From: an uncultured Collinsella sp.
GTDB taxonomy: Bacteria > Actinomycetota > Coriobacteriia > Coriobacteriales > Coriobacteriaceae
Length of the DNA stretch: 61,263 bases
Direction: 5' to 3'
Assembly (NCBI GenBank): GCA_900546455.1
Contig: URCS01000003.1
Location: 1 to 61,263 of the forward strand
Every line of letters starts with the position of its first letter. The first letter of the stretch is position 1. Below the pieces are notes generated by a model. It was given only the letters and a program-made list of their open reading frames with translations. It was not told the DNA's origin and made no database searches. The position numbers and the translations under genes are program-made. Positions 1-8,205 of the stretch are shown here, one piece after another.

Positions 1-1144
1 CGTCCTTGTCCGCCACGCGCACGGCCACCTGCGCCTGCGGCAGCAACTTGCACGGAGCCGTGAGCTGCGAGAGCGTCTCGCGCTCGGCACGAATCACTTC
101 CATCACGCGCAGCGAAGTCATAATGCCGTCGCCCGTGCGCTCGATATCGCCAAAGATCGTATGGCCCGTCTGCTCGCCGCCCAGGCTGTAGCCGCCCTCG
201 CGCATCTTGGCATACACGTGACGGTCGCCCACGCCGCTGGTCACGGCGCTCAGACCGGCAAGCTCCAGCGACTTGACAAGGCCAAAGTTACTGGCAATCG
301 TCGGCACCACGGTACCGCCCGAGAGGCGCCCGTGCTTGTTCAGATACACGCCGCACACGTACAGGATCTGGTCGCCGTCGACCACGCGCCCGCGCTCGTC
401 CACGGCCAGGCAGCGGTCGGCATCGCCGTCGTAGGCAAAGCCCACGTCCAGGCCCTGCTCCACCACATGGCGCTGCAGACGCTCCATATGCGTGGAGCCG
501 CAGTCGACGTTGATGTTAAAGCCATCGGGCGCGGCATTGATCACGCGCACGTCGGCACCGAGCGCGTCAAACACCGGCTTGGCCACCGAGGAAGCCGAGC
601 CGTTGGCGCAGTCGATACCGATTTTGACGCCCTGCAGCGAAAAGTTCGCACTTGCAATGAGCGAAGCAATGTAGCGGTTGCGGCCCTGCATGTAGTCCAC
701 CGTGGCACCGATGTGGTTGCCCGTTGCCAGCGGCACCTCGCTCTTGCCATCGATGTAGTCCTCGATGAGCTCCAGCACGTCCTCGTCCATCTTAAAGCCG
801 TCGCTGTTGACGAGCTTAATGCCGTTATCGCAAAACGGGTTGTGGCTCGCACTGATCATGATGCCGCAATCGAAGCAGCCCTCCACGGTCTGATGTGCCA
901 CGCCCGGCGTCGGGATCACGTGCAGCATATAGGCGTCCGCACCGCTCGCGACCAGACCGCTCACCAGCGCCGCCTCGAACATATAACTCGAGCGACGTGT
1001 GTCCTTGCCCACGATGACGCGCGCCTTAGCACTGCGGTTGGCGCCGTAATACCAGCCCACAAAACGGCCAATCTTATAAGCGTGCTCTACCGTCAGCCCA
1101 ACGTTGGCCTCACCGCGAAAGCCGTCGGTGCCAAAGTACTTCAT
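1..1144 (-). CDS. glmM: phosphoglucosamine mutase, 3' part cut by window edge
   Basis: Converts glucosamine-6-phosphate to glucosamine-1-phosphate for UDP-GlcNAc and peptidoglycan synthesis in the cytosol. About 381 residues are visible from the ATG (protein begins MKYFGTDGFRGEAN, the usual GlmM start); the family is about 445 long, so roughly 65 C-terminal residues lie beyond position 1. The phosphoserine loop SASHNP is at about residues 98-103, with the catalytic Ser near 100, and the metal loop DGDADR is in the middle of the protein. It is the last gene of a leftward group, separated from the DUF4012 gene upstream by a terminator, so it probably has its own promoter in the 80-bp gap. Family assignment is firm. 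Confidence 0.95.
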   Translation of the reverse strand, partial: MKYFGTDGFRGEANVGLTVEHAYKIGRFVGWYYGANRSAKARVIVGKDTRRSSYMFEAALVSGLVASGADAYMLHVIPTPGVAHQTVEGCFDCGIMISASHNPFCDNGIKLVNSDGFKMDEDVLELIEDYIDGKSEVPLATGNHIGATVDYMQGRNRYIASLIASANFSLQGVKIGIDCANGSASSVAKPVFDALGADVRVINAAPDGFNINVDCGSTHMERLQRHVVEQGLDVGFAYDGDADRCLAVDERGRVVDGDQILYVCGVYLNKHGRLSGGTVVPTIASNFGLVKSLELAGLSAVTSGVGDRHVYAKMREGGYSLGGEQTGHTIFGDIERTGDGIMTSLRVMEVIRAERETLSQLTAPCKLLPQAQVAVRVADKD

Positions 1145-1156
1145 GCGCTCTCCTTA

Positions 1157-1194
1157 CAAAATAGGGGCGAACAGATTGCCTGTCCGCCCCAAAA
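1157..1194 (-). terminator. rho-independent terminator after the DUF4012 gene
   Basis: An 11-bp GC-rich stem (1164-1174 with 1180-1190, one G-T pair) and a 5-nt loop, followed on the minus strand by TATTTTG. It separates the DUF4012 gene from glmM. Confidence 0.8.
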
Positions 1195-1227
1195 TGGTAC
1201 TCGATTATCTGCGCTACCAGAAAAACC

Positions 1228-3540
1228 CTACGCCGACGCGCTGTCGCGAGCCGCCTGGCATGTAGGAGTCTGACGCAGCGTAAGCGGCTTGTCCCCCGCC
1301 TCGGCCGACGTGGTCAGCGTATACGTGATCGTCGTCGTCTCGCCAGCATGCAGGTCAACGGTACCCGAATAGAAGGGGATTCCATGCCACGTAGCGGCGC
1401 CAAGACCAAACTGGGTGCCCTCGACGGTCAGATCAGTAATGTTGCCACCCGTCGGGGCAAACAACGAGACATTCAGACGCTCGTCGTCACGCGCGGCATC
1501 GGGTGCGCTCGCCGCAACGTAGTCGGGCAGCTTGCCAGCCTCCTCCTGCGTCATGATGTTCGTCAGGGTAACGGTGATGCGATAGGAGCACGTGCCGTCG
1601 CCGTTCTTCACGCCCTGGCCAATCTGCGTGTCGGCGTTCAGATACCAGTCGAGCTTGGAGAAGCTCAGGTTGTTAAAGTAAACGCCGGCAACGGGATCGG
1701 CACTCGGATCATCCGGATCGGGCAGCGAAGCGTCAATGCCCGTCTCTTTGATGGCATTCTGCTCATCATCGTTTCTCATCCAAGCAATCAGGCGGCCCTC
1801 TTCGGCACCGCGCTCAACGGCGCTGACAAGCTTCGCAACATCGACATCGCCGATACCGCCAAGAATCTTGTCGAAGGCAGCGCTGGCGACGGATGCAAAG
1901 ATGCCGTCAGACTCCTCGACCGGATAGTTCCAGTACACATCGTGCATGAGGACCTTTGCGGCGTTGGTGCCGTCGACAACCGTTCCGTCGGGCAGTGACA
2001 CGTTACCGACCAGGCCCAGCAGATACTGCAGGAACACCGGGTCGATACCGATGACGCCATCAACGTCCTGTCCATACTGGGACTTCCACAGCGCGGCGAC
2101 ACGCTGCGAGTTGCGGGGCCAATCAGGCGAATAGGTATTGCCCGAGTTGTACAGGTTACTGTGGTTGCCGAACAGCGCCTCATCCTCTTCGTCGACGCTC
2201 TCGACTGCCTCATCCTCGCTGAGTCCGATGCGGGGAACAAACTCGCCAATCGACATCTGGCCGTCAGTGACCGAAATCAGGCCCTGCGAACCGCCAAAGC
2301 CGCCGCAAGCACGAATCTCGACGTTGTTCATGGCGTACATAAGGTAGTTGCGCGTCTGGCCGTTGGCGCCGAGCATCTGGGGAAGGACGGGGGCGACCTT
2401 CTCCGCCGCGTCAACCGCGCCGTTGAGGGTGGCAAAGCCGTCCTTGGCCTTATCGACCAGCTCGGTCACCTGGGAAATATGAGTATCGCCAATGCCCTGG
2501 ATCTTCTCGTTGGCGCTCTTGAACACCTTCGAGCTGCTGGAAAGCGAATCGGCGACCGCCTGTAGCGCGGACACGTTAATCATGCCGTCCTGGAACAGCT
2601 TGCCGGGCGTGGCCTGCGAGAGGTTATCGGCCATGGGAACCAGCGCGCTGCTCGAGACATCGGACAGGGCATCAATCATGGTGCGGGCTGCGTTGATGTC
2701 GCTGCCATACACCGGGCTAAACGAAGCCGCCGTCCACAGCGGGCTCGAGGTCTCCGCCTTCATGCTGTTGCAGAGCTCATCGATCTTCTTCGCGTCGTCA
2801 GGCAGCGTCGAAAAATCGCCCGACGTGACCTTGTCCTTAAGGCCACCGACGATCTCGACAGCCTCCTTCGCTTCACTCTTTACGGTCTTTGCCGAGTTAA
2901 GCAGCATCAAGCCGCTTGCGCCAAGCGCAACGAGAAGCACCGCGACCACAGCGGCAATAATGGCGCCGGTGTGACGCTTTTTGCGCTCGCCCTTGCGATG
3001 GCGATGACGGACCAGACCGTCAGAGGTCGAACTCGACGAAGCGTCGCTACCGTAGTTCAAGCCAAAATCGTAATAATCTTCCTTGGAACCCGAGCCCGCA
3101 AACTCGGCACCGCTATCATCCAGGCGGGCGAACGTGCCAGTCTCGGAGGCGCCGGTGTAAATCGTGCCAAGGTTACCCGTAAGCCCCGCGCCACCAGCAA
3201 AGGGAGTATTGTTGGCGGCCTTGCCGGCATTAACGTTGCCGGCAGCATTCGCGGCGTTGGCAGCACCTGCGTTGTTCGCAGGCACCGAAGGAGCCCCGCT
3301 CGGCTGCGACGCGGAGGTTGCACCGCCCGCAAAGACATTCCCTCTTGCACGGCCGGTCTTTTTTGCCTTTTGAGACTGCTCGTACAGAGCGGTAAACATC
3401 GCCGTCTCGCCCGGGGACACGCGCTTACCGGAACCGCCCTGTCCAGCGCCGCCCGGCGTGCCGGCCTTACCAGCCCCGTTCGGACGCGGCGGAACTGCAG
3501 GGCGGCCGCTATCGCTGCCCTTAAAGTGATTACCAGCCAT
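1228..3540 (-). CDS. DUF4012 domain membrane protein
   Basis: A 770-residue envelope protein of unknown function. The first ~185 residues are low-complexity (Gly/Ala/Asn/Ser-rich, with a basic RHRHRKGERKKRH stretch) and probably cytoplasmic. One membrane helix follows at about 190-212, then a large extracytoplasmic part. That part has the DUF4012 hallmark around YLMYAMNNVEIRACGGFGG, where the family typically has NNAELRATGGF. DUF4012 proteins are common in Gram-positive genomes, often near cell-envelope polysaccharide genes. I chose the ATG at 3540 because GAGGA lies 7 nt upstream; a start 9 codons earlier has no such site. glmM downstream fits an envelope theme, but the function is not known. 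Confidence 0.85.
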   Translation of the reverse strand: MAGNHFKGSDSGRPAVPPRPNGAGKAGTPGGAGQGGSGKRVSPGETAMFTALYEQSQKAKKTGRARGNVFAGGATSASQPSGAPSVPANNAGAANAANAAGNVNAGKAANNTPFAGGAGLTGNLGTIYTGASETGTFARLDDSGAEFAGSGSKEDYYDFGLNYGSDASSSSTSDGLVRHRHRKGERKKRHTGAIIAAVVAVLLVALGASGLMLLNSAKTVKSEAKEAVEIVGGLKDKVTSGDFSTLPDDAKKIDELCNSMKAETSSPLWTAASFSPVYGSDINAARTMIDALSDVSSSALVPMADNLSQATPGKLFQDGMINVSALQAVADSLSSSSKVFKSANEKIQGIGDTHISQVTELVDKAKDGFATLNGAVDAAEKVAPVLPQMLGANGQTRNYLMYAMNNVEIRACGGFGGSQGLISVTDGQMSIGEFVPRIGLSEDEAVESVDEEDEALFGNHSNLYNSGNTYSPDWPRNSQRVAALWKSQYGQDVDGVIGIDPVFLQYLLGLVGNVSLPDGTVVDGTNAAKVLMHDVYWNYPVEESDGIFASVASAAFDKILGGIGDVDVAKLVSAVERGAEEGRLIAWMRNDDEQNAIKETGIDASLPDPDDPSADPVAGVYFNNLSFSKLDWYLNADTQIGQGVKNGDGTCSYRITVTLTNIMTQEEAGKLPDYVAASAPDAARDDERLNVSLFAPTGGNITDLTVEGTQFGLGAATWHGIPFYSGTVDLHAGETTTITYTLTTSAEAGDKPLTLRQTPTCQAARDSASA

Positions 3541-3689
3541 AAAGAAATCCTCGCAATTGAGTCGCAATGAAAAAGTCCATAACGTTGCTAGTTTATGGCA
3601 TTTTGAGCATCGACAGCTAAACTCCAGACACGGACATCAATTGGCGAAAATGCGGCACAACACCTTTTCTGTCTTGGCGGCGGCGCTAG

Positions 3690-4712
3690 CTACACCGTAA
3701 GGAACATCATCACGATGATCATGACAAAGCCGATAAGGTCGGTCGGCAAAAACACCGTCCCCAGCATAACGGCGCTGGTGATGGTCGCCGAAACCGGCTC
3801 CACAGTTCCGATGAGGCTCGCGCGCACCGAGCCGATGTCCTTAACGCCCTGCATATAAAGCATGTAAGCAAAAAACGAGCCGATAACCACGAACACCGCG
3901 AGCGCCTCGATGCCGGCAGCGTCGAGCGCCGGCATATGCGCCCAGGGCTGCACGAAGACGCACGAGACCACGCCCGCCGTGAGCATTGCCGAGCCCGTGA
4001 CGATGGGGCTGCCGTATTCGGGCAGGATCTTGGCGGGAATCACCGCCATACACGCGGCGCTGACCGCACACATAAGACCTGCTGCCAGGCCAAGCGGCGA
4101 GATATTCAGGCTGGTGGGGTCGCCGCCGGTGGCGATTAAAAAGGTTCCACCCAGAGCCAGGCCAATGCCGATGACTTCGCGAGTACGCGGCATGCGGCGA
4201 TCGATCACGCAGGTGTAGCCCATGATGATAACGAGCTGCAGGCACTGGAGCACCGTCGCGGTTCCGGCGTTCGTCAGGCGCACGGCCGAAAGATAGCAAA
4301 ACTGGTTGAACAGCAGGCCAAAGGCGGTAAAGAGCAGCAGCTGCTTGCGATCGGCGGGTGTGGTCCAAAGCTTGACCAGGCGTGCGCGGTCGCGCGTGAC
4401 AACCACAGCCATAAAGAGCAGGCCGGCGAGAATCTGACGCACGCTCATAAGCCACAGCGTATCGACATGGTAGGTATCGAACAAAAAACTCGCGCTGGTG
4501 CCCGAGAAGCCCCAAAACGAACCGCCCACCAGCGTAGCCAAGACGCCCGTGATCATCTTGCGCGTCGAAGCGCTGTTCAGGCGGTCGCGCCATGCGCGAC
4601 GGGTGTTGCGGCTGAGCTCGTCGGTGCCCTCGGGCACATCAATGTTCGATATATCGGTCATCGGCACCGAAGCCCCTGCGCCTTCGACCTGCTCGACACA
4701 CTCTTTGCTCAT
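3690..4712 (-). CDS. EamA/DMT-superfamily transporter
   Basis: A 340-residue integral membrane protein with about ten hydrophobic helices in two homologous halves, the EamA (drug/metabolite transporter) layout. An early helix carries GGSFWGFSGT and the second half has SVRASLIGTVEPVSATI; the GTVEPV type of motif is typical of EamA repeats. The N-terminal ~50 residues are polar. The ATG follows GGGGGAG with a 5-nt gap. The substrate (amino acid, sugar or drug) cannot be told from sequence. It stands alone, transcribed toward the DUF4012 gene with a 149-bp gap. Confidence 0.85.
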   Translation of the reverse strand: MSKECVEQVEGAGASVPMTDISNIDVPEGTDELSRNTRRAWRDRLNSASTRKMITGVLATLVGGSFWGFSGTSASFLFDTYHVDTLWLMSVRQILAGLLFMAVVVTRDRARLVKLWTTPADRKQLLLFTAFGLLFNQFCYLSAVRLTNAGTATVLQCLQLVIIMGYTCVIDRRMPRTREVIGIGLALGGTFLIATGGDPTSLNISPLGLAAGLMCAVSAACMAVIPAKILPEYGSPIVTGSAMLTAGVVSCVFVQPWAHMPALDAAGIEALAVFVVIGSFFAYMLYMQGVKDIGSVRASLIGTVEPVSATITSAVMLGTVFLPTDLIGFVMIIVMMFLTV

Positions 4713-4943
4713 TCCACTCCCCCGAAACAGCCTGGAAACAATTCGGCTTACCTTACCACGGCGAAGTCACCAGCTGGAGGCTTGTCCGCTTATCGGTAGG
4801 ACAATTCCGCAGGCGTCTTTCCATAGCTCGATACCGCAATGGCCTTGCATTATGCGACAGCCAAATCGCGGCAGCAGGCTCTTTTGAAATGGATGCGACA
4901 AAGCCCCCGAATTCCACAATGTAAGCGATTTTTAAAAATGTTC

Positions 4944-4972
4944 TTGCCACCGAGTTCAGGCTCCGTTATATT
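4944..4972 (+). promoter_or_regulatory. sigma-70-type promoter of tRNA-Val
   Basis: TTGCCA (4944-4949), a 17-nt spacer, and TATATT (4967-4972), 29 bp upstream of the mature tRNA start. Confidence 0.7.
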
Positions 4973-5001
4973 ATCCCTTGCGCGCTTGCGCACCCTTGAT
5001 C

Positions 5002-5076
5002 GGGCGTTTAGCTCAGGGGGAGAGCGCTTCCCTGACACGGAAGAGGTCAGAAGTTCAAATCTTCTAACGCCCACCA
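5002..5076 (+). tRNA. tRNA-Val(GAC)
   Basis: Complete cloverleaf. Acceptor GGGCGTT pairs with AACGCCC. The anticodon stem CTTCC/GGAAG encloses loop CTGACAC with anticodon GAC at 5034-5036. The T-loop is TTCAAAT. The 3' CCA is encoded. Confidence 0.95.
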
Positions 5077-5084
5077 AATGTTCG

Positions 5085-5120
5085 CAGCCCAGAGGCTTGG
5101 CCTCTGGGCTGTTTTGTTTT
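5085..5120 (+). terminator. terminator of tRNA-Val
   Basis: A 12-bp stem (5085-5096 with 5100-5111), a 3-nt loop, then TTTTGTTTT. Confidence 0.9.
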
Positions 5121-5121
5121 G

Positions 5122-5143
5122 GTCGCCAAATACGTCACCAAAT
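5122..5143 (+). repeat. two 10-bp repeats downstream of tRNA-Val
   Basis: GTCGCCAAAT (5122-5131) and GTCACCAAAT (5134-5143) lie 12 bp apart just after the tRNA terminator. The motif and spacing resemble the integrase arm sites at the tRNA-Gly element (GTAGACCAAA, 11-12 bp apart). I saw no integrase gene or second tRNA-Val tail nearby, so this may be the scar of a lost element. Confidence 0.4.
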
Positions 5144-5743
5144 TACGAGTTTTTTGATCTTCCGGGATGCTTCTCAGTGGTCATCCGAGGAAACTCTCGT
5201 CTTTTCCGTTTGCATACACATATCTTTCAAGGATTCGTGCCGCGTTGCATGAGGCTCGGCAGGGCACGACCGCAACATGTTGGTCAAGCATAATCTTTTG
5301 GATTCTTTTGGCGCGAGAGGCTTGGTTTTGGTAGGATTTGTCAGCGGCGCGGTTGAGGGGGTTTCAAAACTGCCGTGCAGGTAGTCGAGCTGATAACGTT
5401 TTAGCACTCTGCCAAGAGCCCTTCATTTTTAATGCGTCTGCAAAATGACTAATTGCTTTGACCTGCTGAAACACTATATGTTGTGTTTGACCTAAAAAAA
5501 GAATACAGGATATAGATGCCTCTTTGTCGTATGATAGATGGCGGACAGAGAACGAAGACCTTAACTGCCTCTTTTGAACGTGTCCTTGAGCCGCTTGATC
5601 GGCTCCTGGGAATGTCCGCATGGAGGCTTATGGTTTATCGAGAACACAGATTGCGCGACGGCGCCGCAAGACAGGGACAGGCCCTGCCGGGCATCGTTTG
5701 GCTCTGAAGCGCAATGAGACTACGACGCGAAAGAGGCAAGAGG
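5144..5743. other. gene-poor region upstream of nrdD
   Basis: About 600 bp without a convincing gene. The short open frames on either strand lack ribosome sites and protein-like composition. It contains a strong NrdR box (5471-5486) and presumably the nrdD promoter and a leader of about 230 nt. The leader has a few weak hairpins and no riboswitch class that I recognise. Confidence 0.6.
5471..5486 (+). promoter_or_regulatory. NrdR box upstream of nrdD
   Basis: ACACTATATGTTGTGT matches the palindromic NrdR consensus (acaCwAtATaTwGtgt) almost completely. NrdR represses ribonucleotide reductase genes when dATP is high. NrdR boxes usually come in pairs 31-32 bp apart. The only second candidate here (5505-5520) matches just in the central ATATA and is offset by 34 bp. 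Confidence 0.7.
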
Positions 5744-7966
5744 ATGAAGATCATCAAGCGCAGCGGCACCGAGGTTGTCTTTGACATCGATAAGATCGTC
5801 AATGCCATCCGCGCCGCCAACTTGGAGGTCGAGGAGAGCTCTCGTCTAACCGACCGCCAGGTGGTTTATGCGGCACAAAACGTCGCCGAGGCATGCGAGA
5901 ACGCGGGCCACACCGTTTCGGTCGAGGAGATCCAGGATTTGGTCGAGGACGAGATCATGCGTCTCGACTGCTACGAGGTTGCTCGCCACTACATCATCTA
6001 TCGCTATGTTCAGAGCCTGAAGCGCCAGAAGAACACGACCGACGACAAGATTTTGTCGCTGATCGAGTGCAATAACGAAGAGGTCAAGCAGGAGAACTCT
6101 AACAAGAACCCGACCGTCAATTCCGTCCAGCGTGACTATATGGCCGGCGAGATTTCCAAGGACCTGACTCAGCGTGTGCTGCTGCCCCAGGAGATCGTGG
6201 ATGCCCACAATGAGGGCCTGATCCACTTCCACGATTCCGACTACTTTGCCCAGCACATGCATAACTGCGACCTGGTGAACCTGGAGGACATGCTCCAGAA
6301 CGGCACCGTTATCTCGGGCACGCTGATCGAGAAGCCGCACAGCTTCTCGACTGCCTGCAACATCGCGACGCAGATTATCGCCCAGGTTGCTTCCTCCCAG
6401 TACGGCGGCCAGTCTATTTCGCTGACCCATCTCGCCCCCTTTGTTGAGGTGAGCCGTCAAAAGATTCGCGGCGAGGTTGCCCGCGAGCTCGAGGAGCTCG
6501 GTGTTTCGGCGTCTGCCGAAAAGGTCCGTGAGGTCGTTGAGGACCGTCTGCGTGACGAGATCCGTCGCGGCGTCCAGACGATTCAGTATCAGGTCGTGAC
6601 CCTTATGACCACAAACGGCCAGGCGCCGTTTGTGACGGTCTTTATGTATCTCAACGAGGCTCGCTCAGCGCAGGAGAAGCACGACCTTGCCATGATCGTG
6701 GAGGAGACGCTTCGTCAGCGCTATGAGGGCGTTAAGAACGAAGCCGGTGTGTGGATTACCCCGGCATTCCCCAAGCTTATCTATGTACTCGAGGACGATA
6801 ACGTTCACGAGAATTCCCCGTACTTCTACCTGACCCAGCTGGCTGCCAAGTGCACCGCCAAGCGCATGGTGCCCGACTACATCTCCGAGAAGAAGATGCG
6901 CGAGCTCAAGCTGTCTAAGGGCGAGACCGCCGGCAACGGCGATTGCTACACCTGCATGGGTTGCCGCAGCTTCTTGACGCCCGACCGCTCCGGTAACGGA
7001 TTTAACAATGTGGCCAACGCGCTGAACTATGACCCGAACAAGCCCAAGTACTACGGTCGCTTTAACCAGGGCGTTGTGACCATCAACCTGCCCGATGTCG
7101 CGCTGAGCTCGCACCAGGACATGGACAAGTTCTGGAAGATCTTCGACGAGCGTCTTGAGTTGTGCCACCGCGCTCTGCTGTGCCGTCATGAGCGTCTGAT
7201 GGGCACGCTTTCAGATGCCGCACCGATTCTTTGGCAGTACGGTGCCCTCGCCCGCCTGAAGAAGGGCGAGACGATCGACAAGCTGCTCGTGGGCGGCTAT
7301 TCCACCATCAGCCTGGGGTATGCCGGCCTGTATGAGTGCGTCAAGTACATGACGGGCCACAGCCACACCGAGAAGGAGGGCACGCCCTTTGCCATGGCCG
7401 TCATGCAGCGTATGAACGATAAGTGCGCCGAGTGGAAGGCCGAAAGCGATATTGACTTCTCGCTGTACGGTACCCCGCTTGAGTCGACGACCTACAAGTT
7501 CGCCAAGTGCCTGCAGCGTCGTTTTGGCATCATCCCGGGCGTGACGGACAAGGGCTACATCACCAACAGCTACCACGTCCACGTGTCCGAGGAGATCGAC
7601 GCATTCGACAAGCTCAAGTTCGAGGGCATGTTCCAGCAGCTTTCGCCGGGCGGTGCCATTTCCTACGTCGAGGTTCCCAACATGCAGGACAACCTCAAGG
7701 CTGTCATCCGCGTGATGCAGTACATCTACGACAACATCATGTACGCCGAGCTCAACACCAAGAGCGACTACTGTCAGGTGTGCGGCTACGACGGCGAGAT
7801 TAAGATTGTCGAGGATGACGGCAAGCTGGTGTGGGAGTGCCCCAACTGCGGCAATCGTGACCAGGAGAAGATGAACGTCGCTCGTCGTACGTGCGGCTAC
7901 ATCGGTACCCAATTCTGGAACCAGGGTCGAACCGAGGAGATCCGCGACCGCGTGCTGCATCTCTAA
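5744..7966 (+). CDS. nrdD: anaerobic ribonucleoside-triphosphate reductase (class III)
   Basis: Reduces NTPs to dNTPs without oxygen, using a glycyl radical. The 740 residues begin with an ATP-cone allosteric domain (about 1-95), followed by the ten-stranded barrel. At the C-terminus are a Cys4 zinc site (CQVC...CPNC) and the radical loop RTCGYIG, with the radical Gly near 718. I start at MKIIKRSG because that is the usual family start and AAAGAGG lies 7 nt upstream; an in-frame ATG 10 codons earlier is possible. The activase gene nrdG, which often follows nrdD, is absent here: the next gene is gyrA on the other strand. An NrdR box upstream suggests dATP-linked repression. The call is very secure. 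Confidence 0.97.
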   Translation: MKIIKRSGTEVVFDIDKIVNAIRAANLEVEESSRLTDRQVVYAAQNVAEACENAGHTVSVEEIQDLVEDEIMRLDCYEVARHYIIYRYVQSLKRQKNTTDDKILSLIECNNEEVKQENSNKNPTVNSVQRDYMAGEISKDLTQRVLLPQEIVDAHNEGLIHFHDSDYFAQHMHNCDLVNLEDMLQNGTVISGTLIEKPHSFSTACNIATQIIAQVASSQYGGQSISLTHLAPFVEVSRQKIRGEVARELEELGVSASAEKVREVVEDRLRDEIRRGVQTIQYQVVTLMTTNGQAPFVTVFMYLNEARSAQEKHDLAMIVEETLRQRYEGVKNEAGVWITPAFPKLIYVLEDDNVHENSPYFYLTQLAAKCTAKRMVPDYISEKKMRELKLSKGETAGNGDCYTCMGCRSFLTPDRSGNGFNNVANALNYDPNKPKYYGRFNQGVVTINLPDVALSSHQDMDKFWKIFDERLELCHRALLCRHERLMGTLSDAAPILWQYGALARLKKGETIDKLLVGGYSTISLGYAGLYECVKYMTGHSHTEKEGTPFAMAVMQRMNDKCAEWKAESDIDFSLYGTPLESTTYKFAKCLQRRFGIIPGVTDKGYITNSYHVHVSEEIDAFDKLKFEGMFQQLSPGGAISYVEVPNMQDNLKAVIRVMQYIYDNIMYAELNTKSDYCQVCGYDGEIKIVEDDGKLVWECPNCGNRDQEKMNVARRTCGYIGTQFWNQGRTEEIRDRVLHL

Positions 7967-8039
7967 TACCGCTTCGGGGCTGAACCGAGAGGGCCGCTTG
8001 GGCATTTGCTCGCTATTTCGGACAGTCCTGCGCAAGACG

Positions 8040-8065
8040 AAGGCCACATTAAGTGGCCTTCTTTG
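8040..8065 (+). terminator. terminator of nrdD
   Basis: Stem AAGGCCAC/GTGGCCTT (8040-8047 with 8053-8060) and a 5-nt loop, followed by CTTTG. Only a short T-run. Confidence 0.6.
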
Positions 8066-8132
8066 CGTGCGGAACTCGCGACAAACCAAACCCAACTCGC
8101 CAGCCCAGCGGCCATGGGGTCCCAAGGTTGTC

Positions 8133-8165
8133 AAAAAAGCGGCCGGCGCGCAGTGCGCCGACCGC
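8133..8165 (-). terminator. terminator of the gyrB-gyrA operon
   Basis: Read on the minus strand, a long GC-rich stem (8141-8165) with a tight loop, followed by TTTTTTG. It lies 40 bp after the gyrA stop. Confidence 0.85.
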
Positions 8166-8205
8166 CGATATATGGGGTCTGATATTTTCTACCAGCTGGT
8201 TCCTC

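Noticed and set aside
161..1273. 370-codon frame on the plus strand
   Set aside because: It is the shadow of glmM; the His/Ala/Val-rich composition is typical of reverse-strand readings of high-GC genes.
4753..4950. 65-codon minus-strand frame before tRNA-Val
   Set aside because: No ribosome site, overlaps the tRNA-Val promoter, no family features.
5364..5621. 85-codon minus-strand frame upstream of nrdD
   Set aside because: Runs across the NrdR box and likely nrdD promoter with no ribosome site; treated as non-coding.
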